From contig NZ_LMDM01000049.1 of NCBI RefSeq assembly GCF_001425825.1, forward strand, positions 1 to 64,000: 64,000 nucleotides of DNA, written 5' to 3'. Of this stretch, positions 7,755 to 16,775 are shown piece after piece. The stretch's first letter is position 1. Every line of letters starts with the position of its first letter. The position numbers were made by a program, and so were the translations under genes. Origin of the DNA: Rhizobacter sp. Root1238 (GTDB taxonomy: Bacteria > Pseudomonadota > Gammaproteobacteria > Burkholderiales > Burkholderiaceae_C). Under the pieces are notes generated by a model. The model was not told where the DNA came from. It ran no database searches and was given only the letters and a program-made list of their open reading frames with translations.

Positions 7755-10034
7755 TTGGCCTACATCAAGAGCCGCAAGCACGCGGCAAGCAAGACATCCG
7801 CGTTGGCCCAGATCGGCCTGATGGCCGTCGCGTTGCCGGTGGCAGCGCAGACCGCACCGGTCGCCGACGCCCCGAAGAAGCCGGATGCCCCCGAAACCAC
7901 GCTGCCCGCGCTGCGCGTCACCGGCCAGTCCGGCAGCGAGTTCAAGGCCGACAACGCGTCGAGCCCGAAGTTCACGCAGCCGCTGCTGGACACGCCGCAG
8001 ACCATCACGGTGATCAAGAAGGAAGTGCTGCAGCAGCAGGTCGCGACCACGCTCGCCGAGGCATTGCGCAACACCCCGGGCATCACGATGCAGCTCGGCG
8101 AGAACGGCAACACGACGACCGGCGACTCGATCTTCATGCGCGGCTTCGACACGACGAACAGCATCTTCGTCGACGGCATCCGCGACCTGGGCAACATCTC
8201 GCGCGACGTGTTCAACGTCGAGCAGGTCGAGGTGATCAAGGGCCCGTCGGGCTCCGACAACGGCCGCGGCGCGTCGTCGGGCTATGTCAACCTGGTGTCG
8301 AAGACCGCCGGCCGCGAGGCCTTCGACAACGGCACGCTGACGGTCGGCACCGCCAGCCGCGTGCGCGCCACGGCCGACCTGAACCGTCCGCTGGACCTCG
8401 GCATCCCGGGCTCGGCGCTGCGCCTGAACGTGCTCGCGCAGGACTACGGCACGCCCGGCCGCGACGAGGTCAAGAGCAAGCGCTTCGGCTTCGCGCCGTC
8501 GCTGGTGCTCGGCCTCGGCACGCCGACGCGCACCACCTTCAACTACCTGTACGTCGACCAGAAGAACGTGCCGGACGGCGGCGTGTCGACCTTCGGCGTG
8601 TCCGACTGGCGTCCCGCCACGGGCATGGTGTCCGGCGCACCGGTCGATTCGAAGAACTTCTACGGTTCGACCGACGATTTCGACGACATCACGCTGCACA
8701 TGTTCACCGCGCGCGTCGAGCACGACCTGTCGGCCGGCACCACGCTGCGCAACACGACGCGCCTGGGCCACACCGAGCAGGACTTCGTGCTGACCGGCGT
8801 CAACGCCGTGACCTCGCCCACCGGCACCGACCCCGCCACCTGGACCGTCGCGCGCACCCGCCAGGGCCGCCACCAGACGAACGAGATCCTGACCAACCAG
8901 ACCAACCTGAGCACCGAGTTCAAGACCGGCGGCATCGGGCACTCGCTGTCGACCGGCTTCGAGTTCATCTACGAGCGCCAGAACCAGGTCAACAAGTCGG
9001 TACTCGGCGCGGCGCAAGGCGCGGCCAACCTGTACCACCCCAGCACCGGCGACGTGTTCCGCCCGCTCAGCGACACCGGGGCTTACACCAAGGGCAGCAC
9101 GCTGAGCGCGGCGGCCTACGCCTTCGACACGCTGAAGTTCTCGGAGCAGTGGCTGCTGAACGGCGGGCTGCGCTGGGAGAAATTCCACACCGAGACCAAC
9201 AGCGCCACCTACAGCGCGACGGCGACGCCCAACCTGGTCCAGAACCCGGGCCTCGGGCTGACCGACAACCTGCTGAGCTGGAAGGTCGGCGCGCTGTTCA
9301 AGCCGACGCAGGACGGCAGCGTCTACCTGACGGTGTCGAACTCCTACCAGCCGCCGGGCGGCGCGAACTTCTCGCTGAACGCCGCGAGCACCAACCAGGC
9401 GAGTCCGAACACCGATCCGCAGGAAGGCAGCAACATCGAGCTCGGCACCAAGTGGGACCTGTTCGGCGGCAAGCTGGCGGCCACCGCGGCGATCTACCGC
9501 AGCGAGAACAAGAACGAGCTGGTTTCCGACGGTGCCACGTCTCCGACCTTCACGCAGGTGGGCAAGCGCCGCGTCGACGGTGTCGAGCTCGGCCTGGTCG
9601 GCCAGGTGACGCCGGCGCTGAACCTGAGTGCGGGCGTGGCCTACATGGACCCGAAGATCATCCGCGGCGTGCCGGCCGGTGCCAGTGCGACCAACGGCGG
9701 CCTGATCGTCTACTCGCCGAAGGTGACCTTCAGCTCGTGGGCCTCGTACAAGGCGCTCGACAAGCTGACCGTCGGCGGCGGCGTGCGCTATGTCGACACC
9801 GTCGCGCGCAGCAGCAACCTCACCCCGGGCACCACGCCCAACCTGATCAACACCGAGTCGTACACGGTGGCCGATGCGATGGTGGCGTACGACCTCAGCA
9901 AGAACGTCTCGTTGCAGCTGAACGTCAACAACCTGTTCGACAAGGAGTACGTCGCGTCGGTCAACAATGGCGGCTCGCGCTACAAGCCGGGCGAACCGCG
10001 CAGCGCACTGCTGAGCGCCAACTTCAAGTACTGA
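7755..10034 (+). CDS. TonB-dependent siderophore receptor, Fiu-like (catecholate type)
   Basis: A 759-residue outer-membrane receptor. TTG 7755 is the start: AGGAG at 7743-7747 is correctly spaced and the N-terminus is a plausible signal peptide (MAYIKSRKH... to about residue 34), an opening common in Fiu-type receptors. A TonB-box-like 'TLPALRVTG' lies near residue 50, followed by the plug domain ('[12 protein letters not shown]', '[20 protein letters not shown]', '[14 protein letters not shown]') and a 22-strand barrel ending in the aromatic-terminated 'LLSANFKY'. It should import ferric catecholate-type siderophores or their breakdown products. It heads the gene set running to 15373, which contains the PiuC partner usual for this receptor class. 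No Fur box is obvious directly upstream. Confidence 0.92.
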   Translation: MAYIKSRKHAASKTSALAQIGLMAVALPVAAQTAPVADAPKKPDAPETTLPALRVTGQSGSEFKADNASSPKFTQPLLDTPQTITVIKKEVLQQQVATTLAEALRNTPGITMQLGENGNTTTGDSIFMRGFDTTNSIFVDGIRDLGNISRDVFNVEQVEVIKGPSGSDNGRGASSGYVNLVSKTAGREAFDNGTLTVGTASRVRATADLNRPLDLGIPGSALRLNVLAQDYGTPGRDEVKSKRFGFAPSLVLGLGTPTRTTFNYLYVDQKNVPDGGVSTFGVSDWRPATGMVSGAPVDSKNFYGSTDDFDDITLHMFTARVEHDLSAGTTLRNTTRLGHTEQDFVLTGVNAVTSPTGTDPATWTVARTRQGRHQTNEILTNQTNLSTEFKTGGIGHSLSTGFEFIYERQNQVNKSVLGAAQGAANLYHPSTGDVFRPLSDTGAYTKGSTLSAAAYAFDTLKFSEQWLLNGGLRWEKFHTETNSATYSATATPNLVQNPGLGLTDNLLSWKVGALFKPTQDGSVYLTVSNSYQPPGGANFSLNAASTNQASPNTDPQEGSNIELGTKWDLFGGKLAATAAIYRSENKNELVSDGATSPTFTQVGKRRVDGVELGLVGQVTPALNLSAGVAYMDPKIIRGVPAGASATNGGLIVYSPKVTFSSWASYKALDKLTVGGGVRYVDTVARSSNLTPGTTPNLINTESYTVADAMVAYDLSKNVSLQLNVNNLFDKEYVASVNNGGSRYKPGEPRSALLSANFKY

Positions 10035-10040
10035 AAATGA

Positions 10041-10110
10041 GGCCCCCACGTCGCTTCGCTCCTGCCCCCCGAGGGGGCGCTCAGCCTCCTTGGGGCGGCC
10101 CGGCGGAGGC
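10041..10110. repeat. GC-rich intergenic palindromic repeat (copy A)
   Basis: The spacer between the receptor and piuC is filled by a compact element with a CCCCCC-GA-GGGGG hairpin (about 10064-10078), then a GGGGCGGCCCGGC segment. It resembles the second spacer at 13911-13991 in layout and motifs. Its final bases (GGAGG at 10105-10109) serve as the ribosome-binding site of piuC, so the repeat has become part of the downstream gene's translation signal. Confidence 0.55.
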
Positions 10111-10116
10111 TGGACG

Positions 10117-10797
10117 ATGATGCTCCACGTGCCCGGCGTGCTGACGCCGTCCCAGGTCGCCGAGATCCGCGAGGCCATCGATGCGGCCGACTGGAACGAC
10201 GGCCGCGAGACGGTCGGCGCGCAGGGTGCGCAGGTCAAGCGCAACCGCCAGCTGCCCGAGGCCGGGCCGCTGACGCAGCGCTTCGGCGCGGTCATCCTGA
10301 AGGCGCTGGAAGCGAATCCACTGTTCGTCTCGGCCGCGCTGCCGCTGCGCTACGTGCCGCCGCTGTTCAACCGCTATGAAGGCGGCGAGCAGTACGGCCT
10401 GCACGTCGACGGCGCGGTGCGCGCAGTGCCCGGCACGAGCCTGCGGCTGCGCACCGACCTGTCGTGCACGCTGTTCCTGGCCGACCCCGGCGACTACGAC
10501 GGCGGCGAACTGGAGGTGATGGACACCTACGGCGCACACGAGGTCAAGCTGCCGGCCGGCGACCTGATCCTCTACCCGTCGAGCAGCCTGCACCGGGTGC
10601 TGCCGGTCACGCGCGGCGCGCGCGTCTGCTCGTTCTTCTGGCTGCAGAGCCTGGTGCGCGACGATGCGCAACGCGGCATGCTGTTCGAGCTCGACCAGGC
10701 CATCCAGCACCTGCGCGAGCGCCATGGCGACACCACCGAGCTGCTCGCGCTGACCGGCCACTATCACAACCTGCTGCGGATGTGGTCCGAGGTCTGA
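10117..10797 (+). CDS. piuC: Fe(II)/2-oxoglutarate-dependent dioxygenase, PiuC/YbiX family
   Basis: 226 residues, the standard length for PKHD-type hydroxylases of the PiuC/YbiX family. The iron ligands are visible as His96 and Asp98 ('YGLHVDG') and His159 ('[13 protein letters not shown]'), with Arg166 as the likely 2-oxoglutarate anchor. These enzymes are encoded beside Fiu/PiuA-type receptors; their substrate is not settled. Start at ATG 10117 is supported by GGAGG seven bases upstream. The stop overlaps the next start (TGATG). Confidence 0.9.
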   Translation: MMLHVPGVLTPSQVAEIREAIDAADWNDGRETVGAQGAQVKRNRQLPEAGPLTQRFGAVILKALEANPLFVSAALPLRYVPPLFNRYEGGEQYGLHVDGAVRAVPGTSLRLRTDLSCTLFLADPGDYDGGELEVMDTYGAHEVKLPAGDLILYPSSSLHRVLPVTRGARVCSFFWLQSLVRDDAQRGMLFELDQAIQHLRERHGDTTELLALTGHYHNLLRMWSEV

Positions 10798-11444
10798 TGG
10801 ACTCCGCAGCACCCGCGAAGCATGCGACGGCCTCCGCGCCGCAGCGCGCCTACTGGCTGAAGACGCTGCACCAGTGGCACTGGATCAGCTCGGCGCTGAG
10901 CCTGGTCGGCCTGCTGCTGTTCACCGTCACCGGTTTCACGCTGAACCACGCGTCGCAGATCGAAGCGAAGCCGCAGGTCGCGAAGCGCGCGGCGCAGGTG
11001 CCGCCCGCGCTGCTGCCGCTGGTCACCGCGACGCCGGCAGACGACAAGCAGCCGCTGCCGCCGGCGCTGGCCGCCTGGGTCGAGCAATCGCTCGCGATCG
11101 AGGTTTCCGGCCGCGCGGCCGAATGGTCGCCCGAAGAGATTTACCTGCCGTTGCCGCGGCCCGGTGGCGACGCCTGGCTGCGCATCGATCGCGCCGAGGG
11201 CGCTCTCGAATACGAACGCACCGACCGCGGCTGGATCTCGTACCTGAACGACCTGCACAAGGGCCGCCACACCGGCGCGGCCTGGAGCTGGTTCATCGAC
11301 CTGTTCGCCGCGTCGTGCCTGGTGTTCTCGGTGACCGGGCTGTTCATCCTGAAGATGCACGCCGCCAAGCGCCCGAGCACCTGGCCGGTGGTGGCCGGCG
11401 GCCTGGTGCTGCCGCTGCTGCTGGCGATCCTGTTCATCCATTGA
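10797..11444 (+). CDS. PepSY-associated membrane-helix protein, putative electron carrier across the inner membrane
   Basis: 215 residues. An N-terminal amphipathic 'LKTLHQWHWISSALSLVG' precedes the first span (about 28-48), then a periplasmic domain of about 110 residues, a second span in 'SWFIDLFAASCLVFSVTGLF' and a third near the C-terminus. Conserved histidines (HQWHW near 22-26, 'NDLHKGRHTG') resemble heme/quinone-binding histidines of PepSY ferric-siderophore reductases such as the FpvG group. Coupled to piuC by a TGATG overlap. In this cluster it would pass electrons from the cytosolic reductase at 14000 to periplasmic carriers. Confidence 0.85.
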   Translation: MDSAAPAKHATASAPQRAYWLKTLHQWHWISSALSLVGLLLFTVTGFTLNHASQIEAKPQVAKRAAQVPPALLPLVTATPADDKQPLPPALAAWVEQSLAIEVSGRAAEWSPEEIYLPLPRPGGDAWLRIDRAEGALEYERTDRGWISYLNDLHKGRHTGAAWSWFIDLFAASCLVFSVTGLFILKMHAAKRPSTWPVVAGGLVLPLLLAILFIH

Positions 11445-11478
11445 TCCCGCATTCCTGAATCTCTGCAGAAGGACCCCC

Positions 11479-11997
11479 ATGAAACTGAGCTATTCGATGG
11501 CGATGGGCGCGGCCGCCGCGCTGGCCGCGCCGGCTTTCGCGGCCGATGCGAGCCTGAAGCTGGAGCTGCCGCAACTGAGCGTGGCCGAGTACCACAAGCC
11601 CTATGTGGCGGTGTGGGTCGAGAAGGCGTCGGACCAGGGCTTCGCGTCCAACGTCGCGCTCTGGTACGACCTGAAGAAGCGCGACAACGGCGGCGCGAAG
11701 TGGCTGAAGGACATGCGCAGCTGGTGGCGCAAGAGCGGGCGCGAGCTGCAGACGCCGATCGACGGCGTCACCGCGGCGACCCGCGCGCCGGGCGAGCACG
11801 TGATCGGCCTGTCGAGCGCGAAGGGGCTGGCCGCGCTGCCGCCGGGCAGCTACCAGCTGGTGGTCGAGGCGGCGCGCGAGAACGGCGGCCGCGAGGTGGT
11901 GCGCCTGCCGTTCGACTGGCCGGTGAAGGCGCCGCAGACCGCGAAGGCGCAGGGCGAGCATGAGCTCGGCGCCGTTGCGCTCGAACTGAAGCCCTGA
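11479..11997 (+). CDS. DUF2271 periplasmic protein with an ApbE flavinylation motif
   Basis: 172 residues with a Sec signal peptide (cleavage near 'AFAADA', residue 22) and a compact DUF2271 domain ('YVAVWVEKASDQGFASNVALWYDLKK'). Residues 95-101 read D-G-V-T-A-A-T, matching the Dxx(S/T)xAT sequence in which ApbE attaches FMN through a phosphoester bond to the final threonine, here Thr101. An apbE gene lies two genes downstream. The protein is therefore predicted to be a covalently flavinylated periplasmic redox carrier in the ferric-siderophore reduction chain. The ribosome-binding site AAGGA lies just upstream of ATG 11479. Confidence 0.85.
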   Translation: MKLSYSMAMGAAAALAAPAFAADASLKLELPQLSVAEYHKPYVAVWVEKASDQGFASNVALWYDLKKRDNGGAKWLKDMRSWWRKSGRELQTPIDGVTAATRAPGEHVIGLSSAKGLAALPPGSYQLVVEAARENGGREVVRLPFDWPVKAPQTAKAQGEHELGAVALELKP

Positions 11998-12007
11998 GGA
12001 GCCGCGC

Positions 12008-12853
12008 ATGAAGACACTTCACCGAATGAACCTCGCGCTGCTTGCCGCGGTCGCGTCGGCCACGCTGTTGCCCGGCGCCGCGCAGGCGCACCGCACCTGG
12101 CTGGTGCCGTCGGCCACCGTCGTCAGCGGCCGCGACGCCGCCGTCACGGTCGACGCCGCGGTCTCCGAAGACCTGTTCGAGTACGACACCAACGCGCTGG
12201 CGCTGGACAAGCTCAGCGTCGTCGCGCCCGACGGCAGCCTCGTTGCGCCCGAGAACCTCAGCACCGCGCGCCGCCGCAGCAGCTTCGACGTGAAGCTCGC
12301 GCAGCCGGGCACCTACCGCATCGTCAACAGCAGCGAGAGCGTGTTTGCGAACTACAAGCTGAACGGCGAGCCGAAGCGCTGGCGCGGCACCGCCGAGGCG
12401 ATGGCCAAGGAGATCCCGGCCGATGCGAAGGAGCTGCAGGTCACGCGCATGCAGAGCCGCGTCGAGACCTGGGTCAGCAATGAGGCGAAGGGCGAGAAGG
12501 CCGACAAGCCGGCCACCGACAAGGCTTTCGCGCCGCAAGGCAGCGGGCTGGAGTTCATCCCGCTGACCGCGCCGACCGACCTGAGCGCCGGCGACAGCTC
12601 CAGCTTCCGCGTGCTGCTCGACGGCAAGCCCGCCGCCAACCTCGACGTGACGATCCTGCGCGGCGGCAACCGCTACCGCTACAAGCTCGGCGAGATCGCG
12701 CTGAAGACCGATGCGCAAGGCCAGTTCAGCGTCAAGTGGCCGGAGGCCGGGCGCTACTGGATCGGCGTCAGCCACAGCGTGCGCGCGGCCGAAGGTACGC
12801 TGCCGACGCGTCGCGTGAACGCCAGCGCGACGGTCGAAGTGCTGCCGCAGTAA
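12008..12853 (+). CDS. DUF4198 periplasmic protein
   Basis: 281 residues with a clear signal peptide ending in 'GAAQAHRTWLVPS' (mature N-terminus at about His28), a feature of DUF4198 proteins, whose first mature histidine could bind metal. Two beta-rich halves follow, the second ending 'RVNASATVEVLPQ'. Proteins of this family are found with TonB receptors and metal uptake genes, but no biochemical role is established to my knowledge. It sits 10 bases after the DUF2271 gene and 8 bases before apbE, in the same presumed operon. Confidence 0.85.
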   Translation: MKTLHRMNLALLAAVASATLLPGAAQAHRTWLVPSATVVSGRDAAVTVDAAVSEDLFEYDTNALALDKLSVVAPDGSLVAPENLSTARRRSSFDVKLAQPGTYRIVNSSESVFANYKLNGEPKRWRGTAEAMAKEIPADAKELQVTRMQSRVETWVSNEAKGEKADKPATDKAFAPQGSGLEFIPLTAPTDLSAGDSSSFRVLLDGKPAANLDVTILRGGNRYRYKLGEIALKTDAQGQFSVKWPEAGRYWIGVSHSVRAAEGTLPTRRVNASATVEVLPQ

Positions 12854-12861
12854 AGACGACG

Positions 12862-13905
12862 ATGCAGACGGCGCGGGTGCTGGTCCCGCAGCGCATCGCG
12901 ACCCGCGCGCCGGCGCTCGGCGCGCAGGTGCATGCGCTGCAGGGCGTCACGATGGGCACGAGCTGGTCGGTGCGCGTCGTCGGCCCGCGCGCGCTCGACC
13001 TCGCGCCGGTGGCGCAGGCGATCCAGCAGGAGCTGGACCTCGTCGTCGCGCAGATGAGCCCATGGGAAGCGGGCTCGGACATCAGCCGCTTCAACCGGGC
13101 GCCGGCCGGCAGCTGGCACGCGTTGCCCGAGGCCTTTGCCGAGGTGCTGGATGGCGCGCTGCAGGTCGCGCGCGACAGCGACGGCGCCTACGACCCGACC
13201 GCCGGCGCGCTGGTCGACGCCTGGGGCTTCGGGCCGCGGCAGCGCCACGACGAGCCCGGCTTCATGCCGCCCGGCGAGGTGGCGGTGCAGGCGGCGCGGG
13301 CCGTCAGCGGTTGGCAGCGGCTGCAGACCGGCCTGCGTGGCGTGCGGCAACCCGGCGGCCTGCGGCTGGACCTGTCGGCGATTGCGAAAGGCCATGCGGT
13401 CGACCGCGTCGTGCAGCGGCTCGCACGTGCATTCGGGCTCGACGACGTGCTGGTCGAGGTCGGCGGCGAGCTGCGCGGCGAGGGCGTCAAACCCGACGGG
13501 CAACCGTGGTGGGTTGCGCTGGAACCGGTACCGCGCTGGCATGACGGCGGCTGGCAGGTCGATGCCGATTCCGGATTGACGCCGACGCGTGTCGCGCTGC
13601 ACGGCCTCGCCGTCGCGACCTCGGGCGACCACCGGCGCTTCTTCATGCACGATGACCGCCGCTACCCGCACACGATCGACCCGCGGACCGGCCGGCCGAT
13701 CGACCACGGCGTGGCGGTCGTGACGGTGCTCGACGCGTCGTGCATGCGCGCGGATGCGCTGTCGACGGCGCTGACGGTGATGGGGCCGCAGGCCGGCCTG
13801 CCGTGGGCCGCGCAGCGCGGCATCGCGGCCTTGTTCGTCACGCGGCGCGCCGACGGCGGGCTCGACGAGCACGTCACGCCGGCGTTCGCGGCGCTCGAAC
13901 AGTGA
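12862..13905 (+). CDS. apbE: FAD:protein FMN transferase (ApbE)
   Basis: 347 residues. Family hallmarks are 'QGVTMGTSWSVRV' near the start, 'DLSAIAKGHAVDRVV', 'VEVGGELRGEG', and the C-terminal 'YPHTIDPRTGRPIDHG' and 'ADALSTALTVMG' that form the FAD/magnesium site. It moves FMN from FAD to threonine of a target protein, and the DUF2271 protein two genes upstream carries a matching site. No lipobox or long signal peptide is evident after ATG 12862, so export may rely on the short N-terminus or a different start; that point is open. Part of the operon continuing to the flavoprotein reductase. Confidence 0.92.
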   Translation: MQTARVLVPQRIATRAPALGAQVHALQGVTMGTSWSVRVVGPRALDLAPVAQAIQQELDLVVAQMSPWEAGSDISRFNRAPAGSWHALPEAFAEVLDGALQVARDSDGAYDPTAGALVDAWGFGPRQRHDEPGFMPPGEVAVQAARAVSGWQRLQTGLRGVRQPGGLRLDLSAIAKGHAVDRVVQRLARAFGLDDVLVEVGGELRGEGVKPDGQPWWVALEPVPRWHDGGWQVDADSGLTPTRVALHGLAVATSGDHRRFFMHDDRRYPHTIDPRTGRPIDHGVAVVTVLDASCMRADALSTALTVMGPQAGLPWAAQRGIAALFVTRRADGGLDEHVTPAFAALEQ

Positions 13906-13910
13906 AACAT

Positions 13911-13991
13911 CCCCCCCGAAGCGCCTTCGGCGCCTCCCCCCAGGGGGCGCCGCCAGCGGCCCGGCAAAGCCGGTTCCGCGGCGTCCGCTGG
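13911..13991. repeat. GC-rich intergenic palindromic repeat (copy B)
   Basis: The spacer between apbE and the flavoprotein gene consists of nested hairpins: GCGCCTTCGGCGC (13921-13933), then GGCGCC-TCCCCCCAGGG-GGCGCC (about 13929-13951), then a GGCCCGGCAAAGCCGG segment. Its plan resembles the 10041-10110 element: a CCCCCC/GGGGG hairpin followed by a GGCCCGGC motif. It is an operon-internal element, possibly limiting or stabilising the mRNA. Confidence 0.5.
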
Positions 13992-13999
13992 ATCACGCC

Positions 14000-15373
14000 A
14001 TGAGCCCCGCGTCACGCACGTTGTGGGCGTGCGCCGTCGCGCTCGCCTACCTCGCGTTCTGCGCCTTCATCGCGTGGCGCGAACGGCGCCGGCGCGGCGC
14101 GGCGTCGCGCGATGCCGCCGCGCTCGACCATGCCGACGCGAGCGCCGCACCGGTGCTGGTCGCGTTCGCGAGCCAGACCGGCTTCGCCGAACAGCTCGCG
14201 TGGCAGACCGCGCGGCTGCTGCACACCGCCGGCGTGCCGGTGCGGCTGCTGCCGCTCGGCGAATTGCGGCCCGACGAACTCGCGCGCACCGAGCGGGCGC
14301 TGTTCATCGTCAGCACCTATGGCGAGGGCGACGCGCCCGATGCGGCCTCGGCCTTCGCACGCCACATGGTCGACGGCGGCCAGCCGCTGCCGCAGCTGCA
14401 CCACGCGGTGCTGGCGCTCGGCGACCGCAGCTACGCGCAGTTCTGCGGCTTCGGCCGCCGGCTCGACGGCTGGCTGCAGGTGCAGGGCGCGACGCCGCTG
14501 TTCGAGCGCATCGAGCTCGACAACGACGACGCGGCGGCACTGAAGCAGTGGCAGCAGCAGGTCGCCCACCTCGCCGGCACGGTCGACCTGCCCGATTGGC
14601 AGGCGCCGAGTTTCGACGACTGGCGGCTGGTCGCGCGGCGCGTGCTGAACGACGGCAGCAGCGCCGCGCCGGTGTGCCACCTGGAACTGGAGCCGGCCGA
14701 CGGCGCGCCGCTGCCCGCGTGGCAGGCGGGCGACCTGGTGCAGGTGCAAGCACCGGCCGACCCGCAACGACCGCGGGAGTACACGATCGCGTCGGTGCCC
14801 GCGGCGGGCCGGCTGCACCTGATGGTGCGGCAGGAGCGGCATGCGGATGGCGGTCTCGGCGTCGCGTCGGGCTGGCTGACCGCGCAGCTGCAGCCGGGCG
14901 ATCGGGTGCCGCTGCGGCTGCGCGCGCACGGCAGTTTCCGGATCGGCGACAACGCGGCGCGCCCGCTGGTGCTGATCGGCAACGGCACCGGCCTGGCGGG
15001 CCTCAGAAGCCACCTGATGGCGCGCGCGGAAGCTCGGGCACCCGAGGCCTGCTGGCTGCTGTTCGGCGAGCGCCAGGCCGCGCATGACGCGCATTACGCC
15101 GACGACACCGATCGCTGGCAGGCGGCCGGCGTGCTCGCGCAGGTCGACCGGGTGTTCTCGCGCGACCAGCCCGAGCGGCACTACGTGCAGCACCGCGTGC
15201 TCGAAGAAGCCGCGCGGCTGCGCGAATGGGTGGCCGGCGGCGCCGCAATCTATGTGTGCGGCAGCCTGGCGGGCATGGCCGCCGGCGTCGACGACGCGCT
15301 CACGCAGGTGCTCGGCGCGGCGCAGCTGGCCGCATTGGCAGACGCCGGCCGCTACCGGCGCGACGTGTACTGA
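14000..15373 (+). CDS. membrane-anchored flavodoxin/NADPH reductase (sulfite reductase flavoprotein-like)
   Basis: 457 residues. A single N-terminal membrane span (about 8-27) is followed by basic residues (RERRRRG), placing the catalytic part in the cytosol. A flavodoxin domain covers about 50-190 ('VAFASQTGFAEQLA', 'STYGEGDAPDAA', 'ALGDRSYAQFCGFG'). An FAD/NADPH reductase domain covers about 215-457 ('REYTIASVP', 'LIGNGTGLAGLRSHL', 'IYVCGSLAGMAAGVDDAL'). It should take electrons from NADPH to FAD and FMN and pass them to the PepSY membrane protein. The combination with PepSY, DUF2271 and ApbE fits a ferric-siderophore reductase chain. Confidence 0.9.
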   Translation: MSPASRTLWACAVALAYLAFCAFIAWRERRRRGAASRDAAALDHADASAAPVLVAFASQTGFAEQLAWQTARLLHTAGVPVRLLPLGELRPDELARTERALFIVSTYGEGDAPDAASAFARHMVDGGQPLPQLHHAVLALGDRSYAQFCGFGRRLDGWLQVQGATPLFERIELDNDDAAALKQWQQQVAHLAGTVDLPDWQAPSFDDWRLVARRVLNDGSSAAPVCHLELEPADGAPLPAWQAGDLVQVQAPADPQRPREYTIASVPAAGRLHLMVRQERHADGGLGVASGWLTAQLQPGDRVPLRLRAHGSFRIGDNAARPLVLIGNGTGLAGLRSHLMARAEARAPEACWLLFGERQAAHDAHYADDTDRWQAAGVLAQVDRVFSRDQPERHYVQHRVLEEAARLREWVAGGAAIYVCGSLAGMAAGVDDALTQVLGAAQLAALADAGRYRRDVY

Positions 15374-15380
15374 GCCTGCG

Positions 15381-15959
15381 TCAAAGCTGGATCCGGGTGC
15401 CCAGCACGGTGAGGAACTGCGACAGCCAGGCCGCATGCGCCGGCCAGGCCGGGGCGGTGACGAGCTTGCCGTCGGTCACCGCCTGGTCGACCTCGATCGC
15501 CGCATAGCTCGCGCCGGCCAGCTCCACCTCGGCCGCGCAGGCCGGGTAGGCCGACACCCGCTTGCCGCGGATCACGCCGGCCGCCGCGAGCAACTGCGCA
15601 CCGTGGCACACCGCGGCGATCGGCTTGTCGGCGCGCGAGAAGTGCTGCACCAGCGCGATCACGGACTTGTTCATGCGCAGGTACTCGGGCGCCCGCCCGC
15701 CGGGAATCAGCAGCGCGTCGTAGTCCTCGCCCTTCACCGACGCGAAGCTCGCGTTCAGCGTGAAGCGGTGGCCGGGCTTCTCGGAGTAGGTCTGCTGGCC
15801 CTCGAAATCGTGCACCGCGGTCATCACGAAATCGCCGGCCTGCTTGTCCGGACAGGCTGCATGCACCGTGTGGCCGACCATCTGCAGCGCCTGGAACGGC
15901 ACCATGGTCTCGTAGTCCTCGGCGTAGTCGCCGACCAGCATCAGGATCTTCTTGCCCAT
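15381..15959 (-). CDS. DJ-1/PfpI family protein
   Basis: 192 residues with the class I glutamine-amidotransferase-like fold of DJ-1/PfpI proteins. The nucleophilic cysteine is in '[15 protein letters not shown]', and an acidic residue precedes it in the usual elbow region ('[12 protein letters not shown]'). Family members act as stress chaperones, glyoxalases or deglycases; the exact activity cannot be read from sequence. Start at ATG 15959 is supported by GGAGA upstream. It converges with the flavoprotein gene 7 bases away and diverges from the SWIB gene. Confidence 0.88.
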   Translation of the reverse strand: MGKKILMLVGDYAEDYETMVPFQALQMVGHTVHAACPDKQAGDFVMTAVHDFEGQQTYSEKPGHRFTLNASFASVKGEDYDALLIPGGRAPEYLRMNKSVIALVQHFSRADKPIAAVCHGAQLLAAAGVIRGKRVSAYPACAAEVELAGASYAAIEVDQAVTDGKLVTAPAWPAHAAWLSQFLTVLGTRIQL

Positions 15960-16275
15960 CGTTCGTCTCCTTCGACAGAGAACGGCGACGCACCATGCGA
16001 GGCCGTCGAGACGCATTCTGCGAGCGTTCGACGCGCAGCGCGAATGCCCCTCGACGGCACGTGTCGAGCACCTCGAGAGCACGCAGGTGAGGCTCACAGG
16101 CGACAAAACATCGCGCGAAGGCGCATGAATGCGTGTTTTACCTATGAAAACTGCTTCTCAATGCAGCACTCTCGCAGTAGTATTCGCTCCGCACGTGGAC
16201 CTGGAGAACCGAGAGCTCATGCGGCTCTCACCCAACCCGGGCACATCAACAACGTTATTGATGGAGAAATTCAAC
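15960..16275. other. 316-base spacer between divergent genes, with a palindrome at 16245-16262
   Basis: No gene seen. The left part is the promoter region of the DJ-1 gene. The right part is AT-richer from about 16100 and should carry the promoter of the SWIB gene; a TAGTAT -10-like hexamer lies near 16171. At 16245-16262, ATCAACAACGTTATTGAT is an 18-base near-perfect palindrome (one mismatched pair) centred on AACGTT, just ahead of the SWIB ribosome-binding site. It could be an operator or a 5' UTR hairpin. Confidence 0.4.
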
Positions 16276-16710
16276 ATGGCAACTGCGAAACCGCCCGCTC
16301 GGAAAGCGGCTCCTGCAAAGAAAGCGGCACCGGCCAAGAAGGCTGCACCCGCGAAGAAAGTAGCGGCCAAGAAGGCCGCCCCGGCCAAGAAGGCCGCTCC
16401 CGCCAAGAAGGCAGCGCCGGCCAAGAAGGCCGCTGCGAAGAAGGCCGCTCCGGCCAAGAAGCGCACCCCGAACGCTGCCTTCATGAAGGCCATGACCCCG
16501 AGCCCGACGCTGGCTGCCGTGATCGGCGCCAACCCGCTGCCGCGCACGGAAGTGACCAAGAAGGTGTGGGAGTACATCAAGAAGAACGACCTGCAGGACA
16601 AGGCCAAGCGCACGATGATCAACGCCGACGCCAAGCTGAAGGAAATCTTCAAGAAGGCCCAGGTCTCGATGTTCGAGATGACCAAGCTGATCAACGGCCA
16701 CCTGAAGTAA
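16276..16710 (+). CDS. histone H1-like tail fused to SWIB/MDM2 domain
   Basis: 144 residues. Residues 1-62 are a lysine/alanine/proline tail built of repeated AAPAKK units, like eukaryotic H1 and the Bordetella H1-like proteins. Residues about 65-144 form a SWIB/MDM2 domain ('NAAFMKAMTPSPTLAAVIG', 'REVTKKVWEYIKKNDLQD'-like region, 'MFEMTKLINGHLK'). Such fusions occur in Burkholderiales and are thought to bind DNA and compact the nucleoid. Start at ATG 16276 has GGAGA eight bases upstream; the in-frame ATG 16261 lacks one. The gene is followed by a strong terminator. Confidence 0.9.
   Translation: MATAKPPARKAAPAKKAAPAKKAAPAKKVAAKKAAPAKKAAPAKKAAPAKKAAAKKAAPAKKRTPNAAFMKAMTPSPTLAAVIGANPLPRTEVTKKVWEYIKKNDLQDKAKRTMINADAKLKEIFKKAQVSMFEMTKLINGHLK
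16306..16461 (+). repeat. in-gene repeat array encoding AAPAKK units
   Basis: About 156 bases of imperfect direct repeats (GCC-GCN-CCN-GCC-AAG-AAG) inside the SWIB gene, coding for the basic tail. Because units are multiples of three, length changes by slippage or recombination would keep the frame and vary the tail length between strains. Confidence 0.8.
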
Positions 16711-16730
16711 TCAGGTTCCGTTCACCTCAA

Positions 16731-16759
16731 AAAGCCGCCTCCCACGAGGCGGCTTTTTT
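16731..16759 (+). terminator. intrinsic terminator of the SWIB gene
   Basis: A 10-bp stem AAAGCCGCCT / AGGCGGCTTT (16731-16740 and 16747-16756) with a 6-base loop, followed by further T residues. The A-rich left side means it can also terminate the convergent kinase gene on the minus strand. Confidence 0.92.
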
Positions 16760-16775
16760 CATGGTGGCGCGTCAC

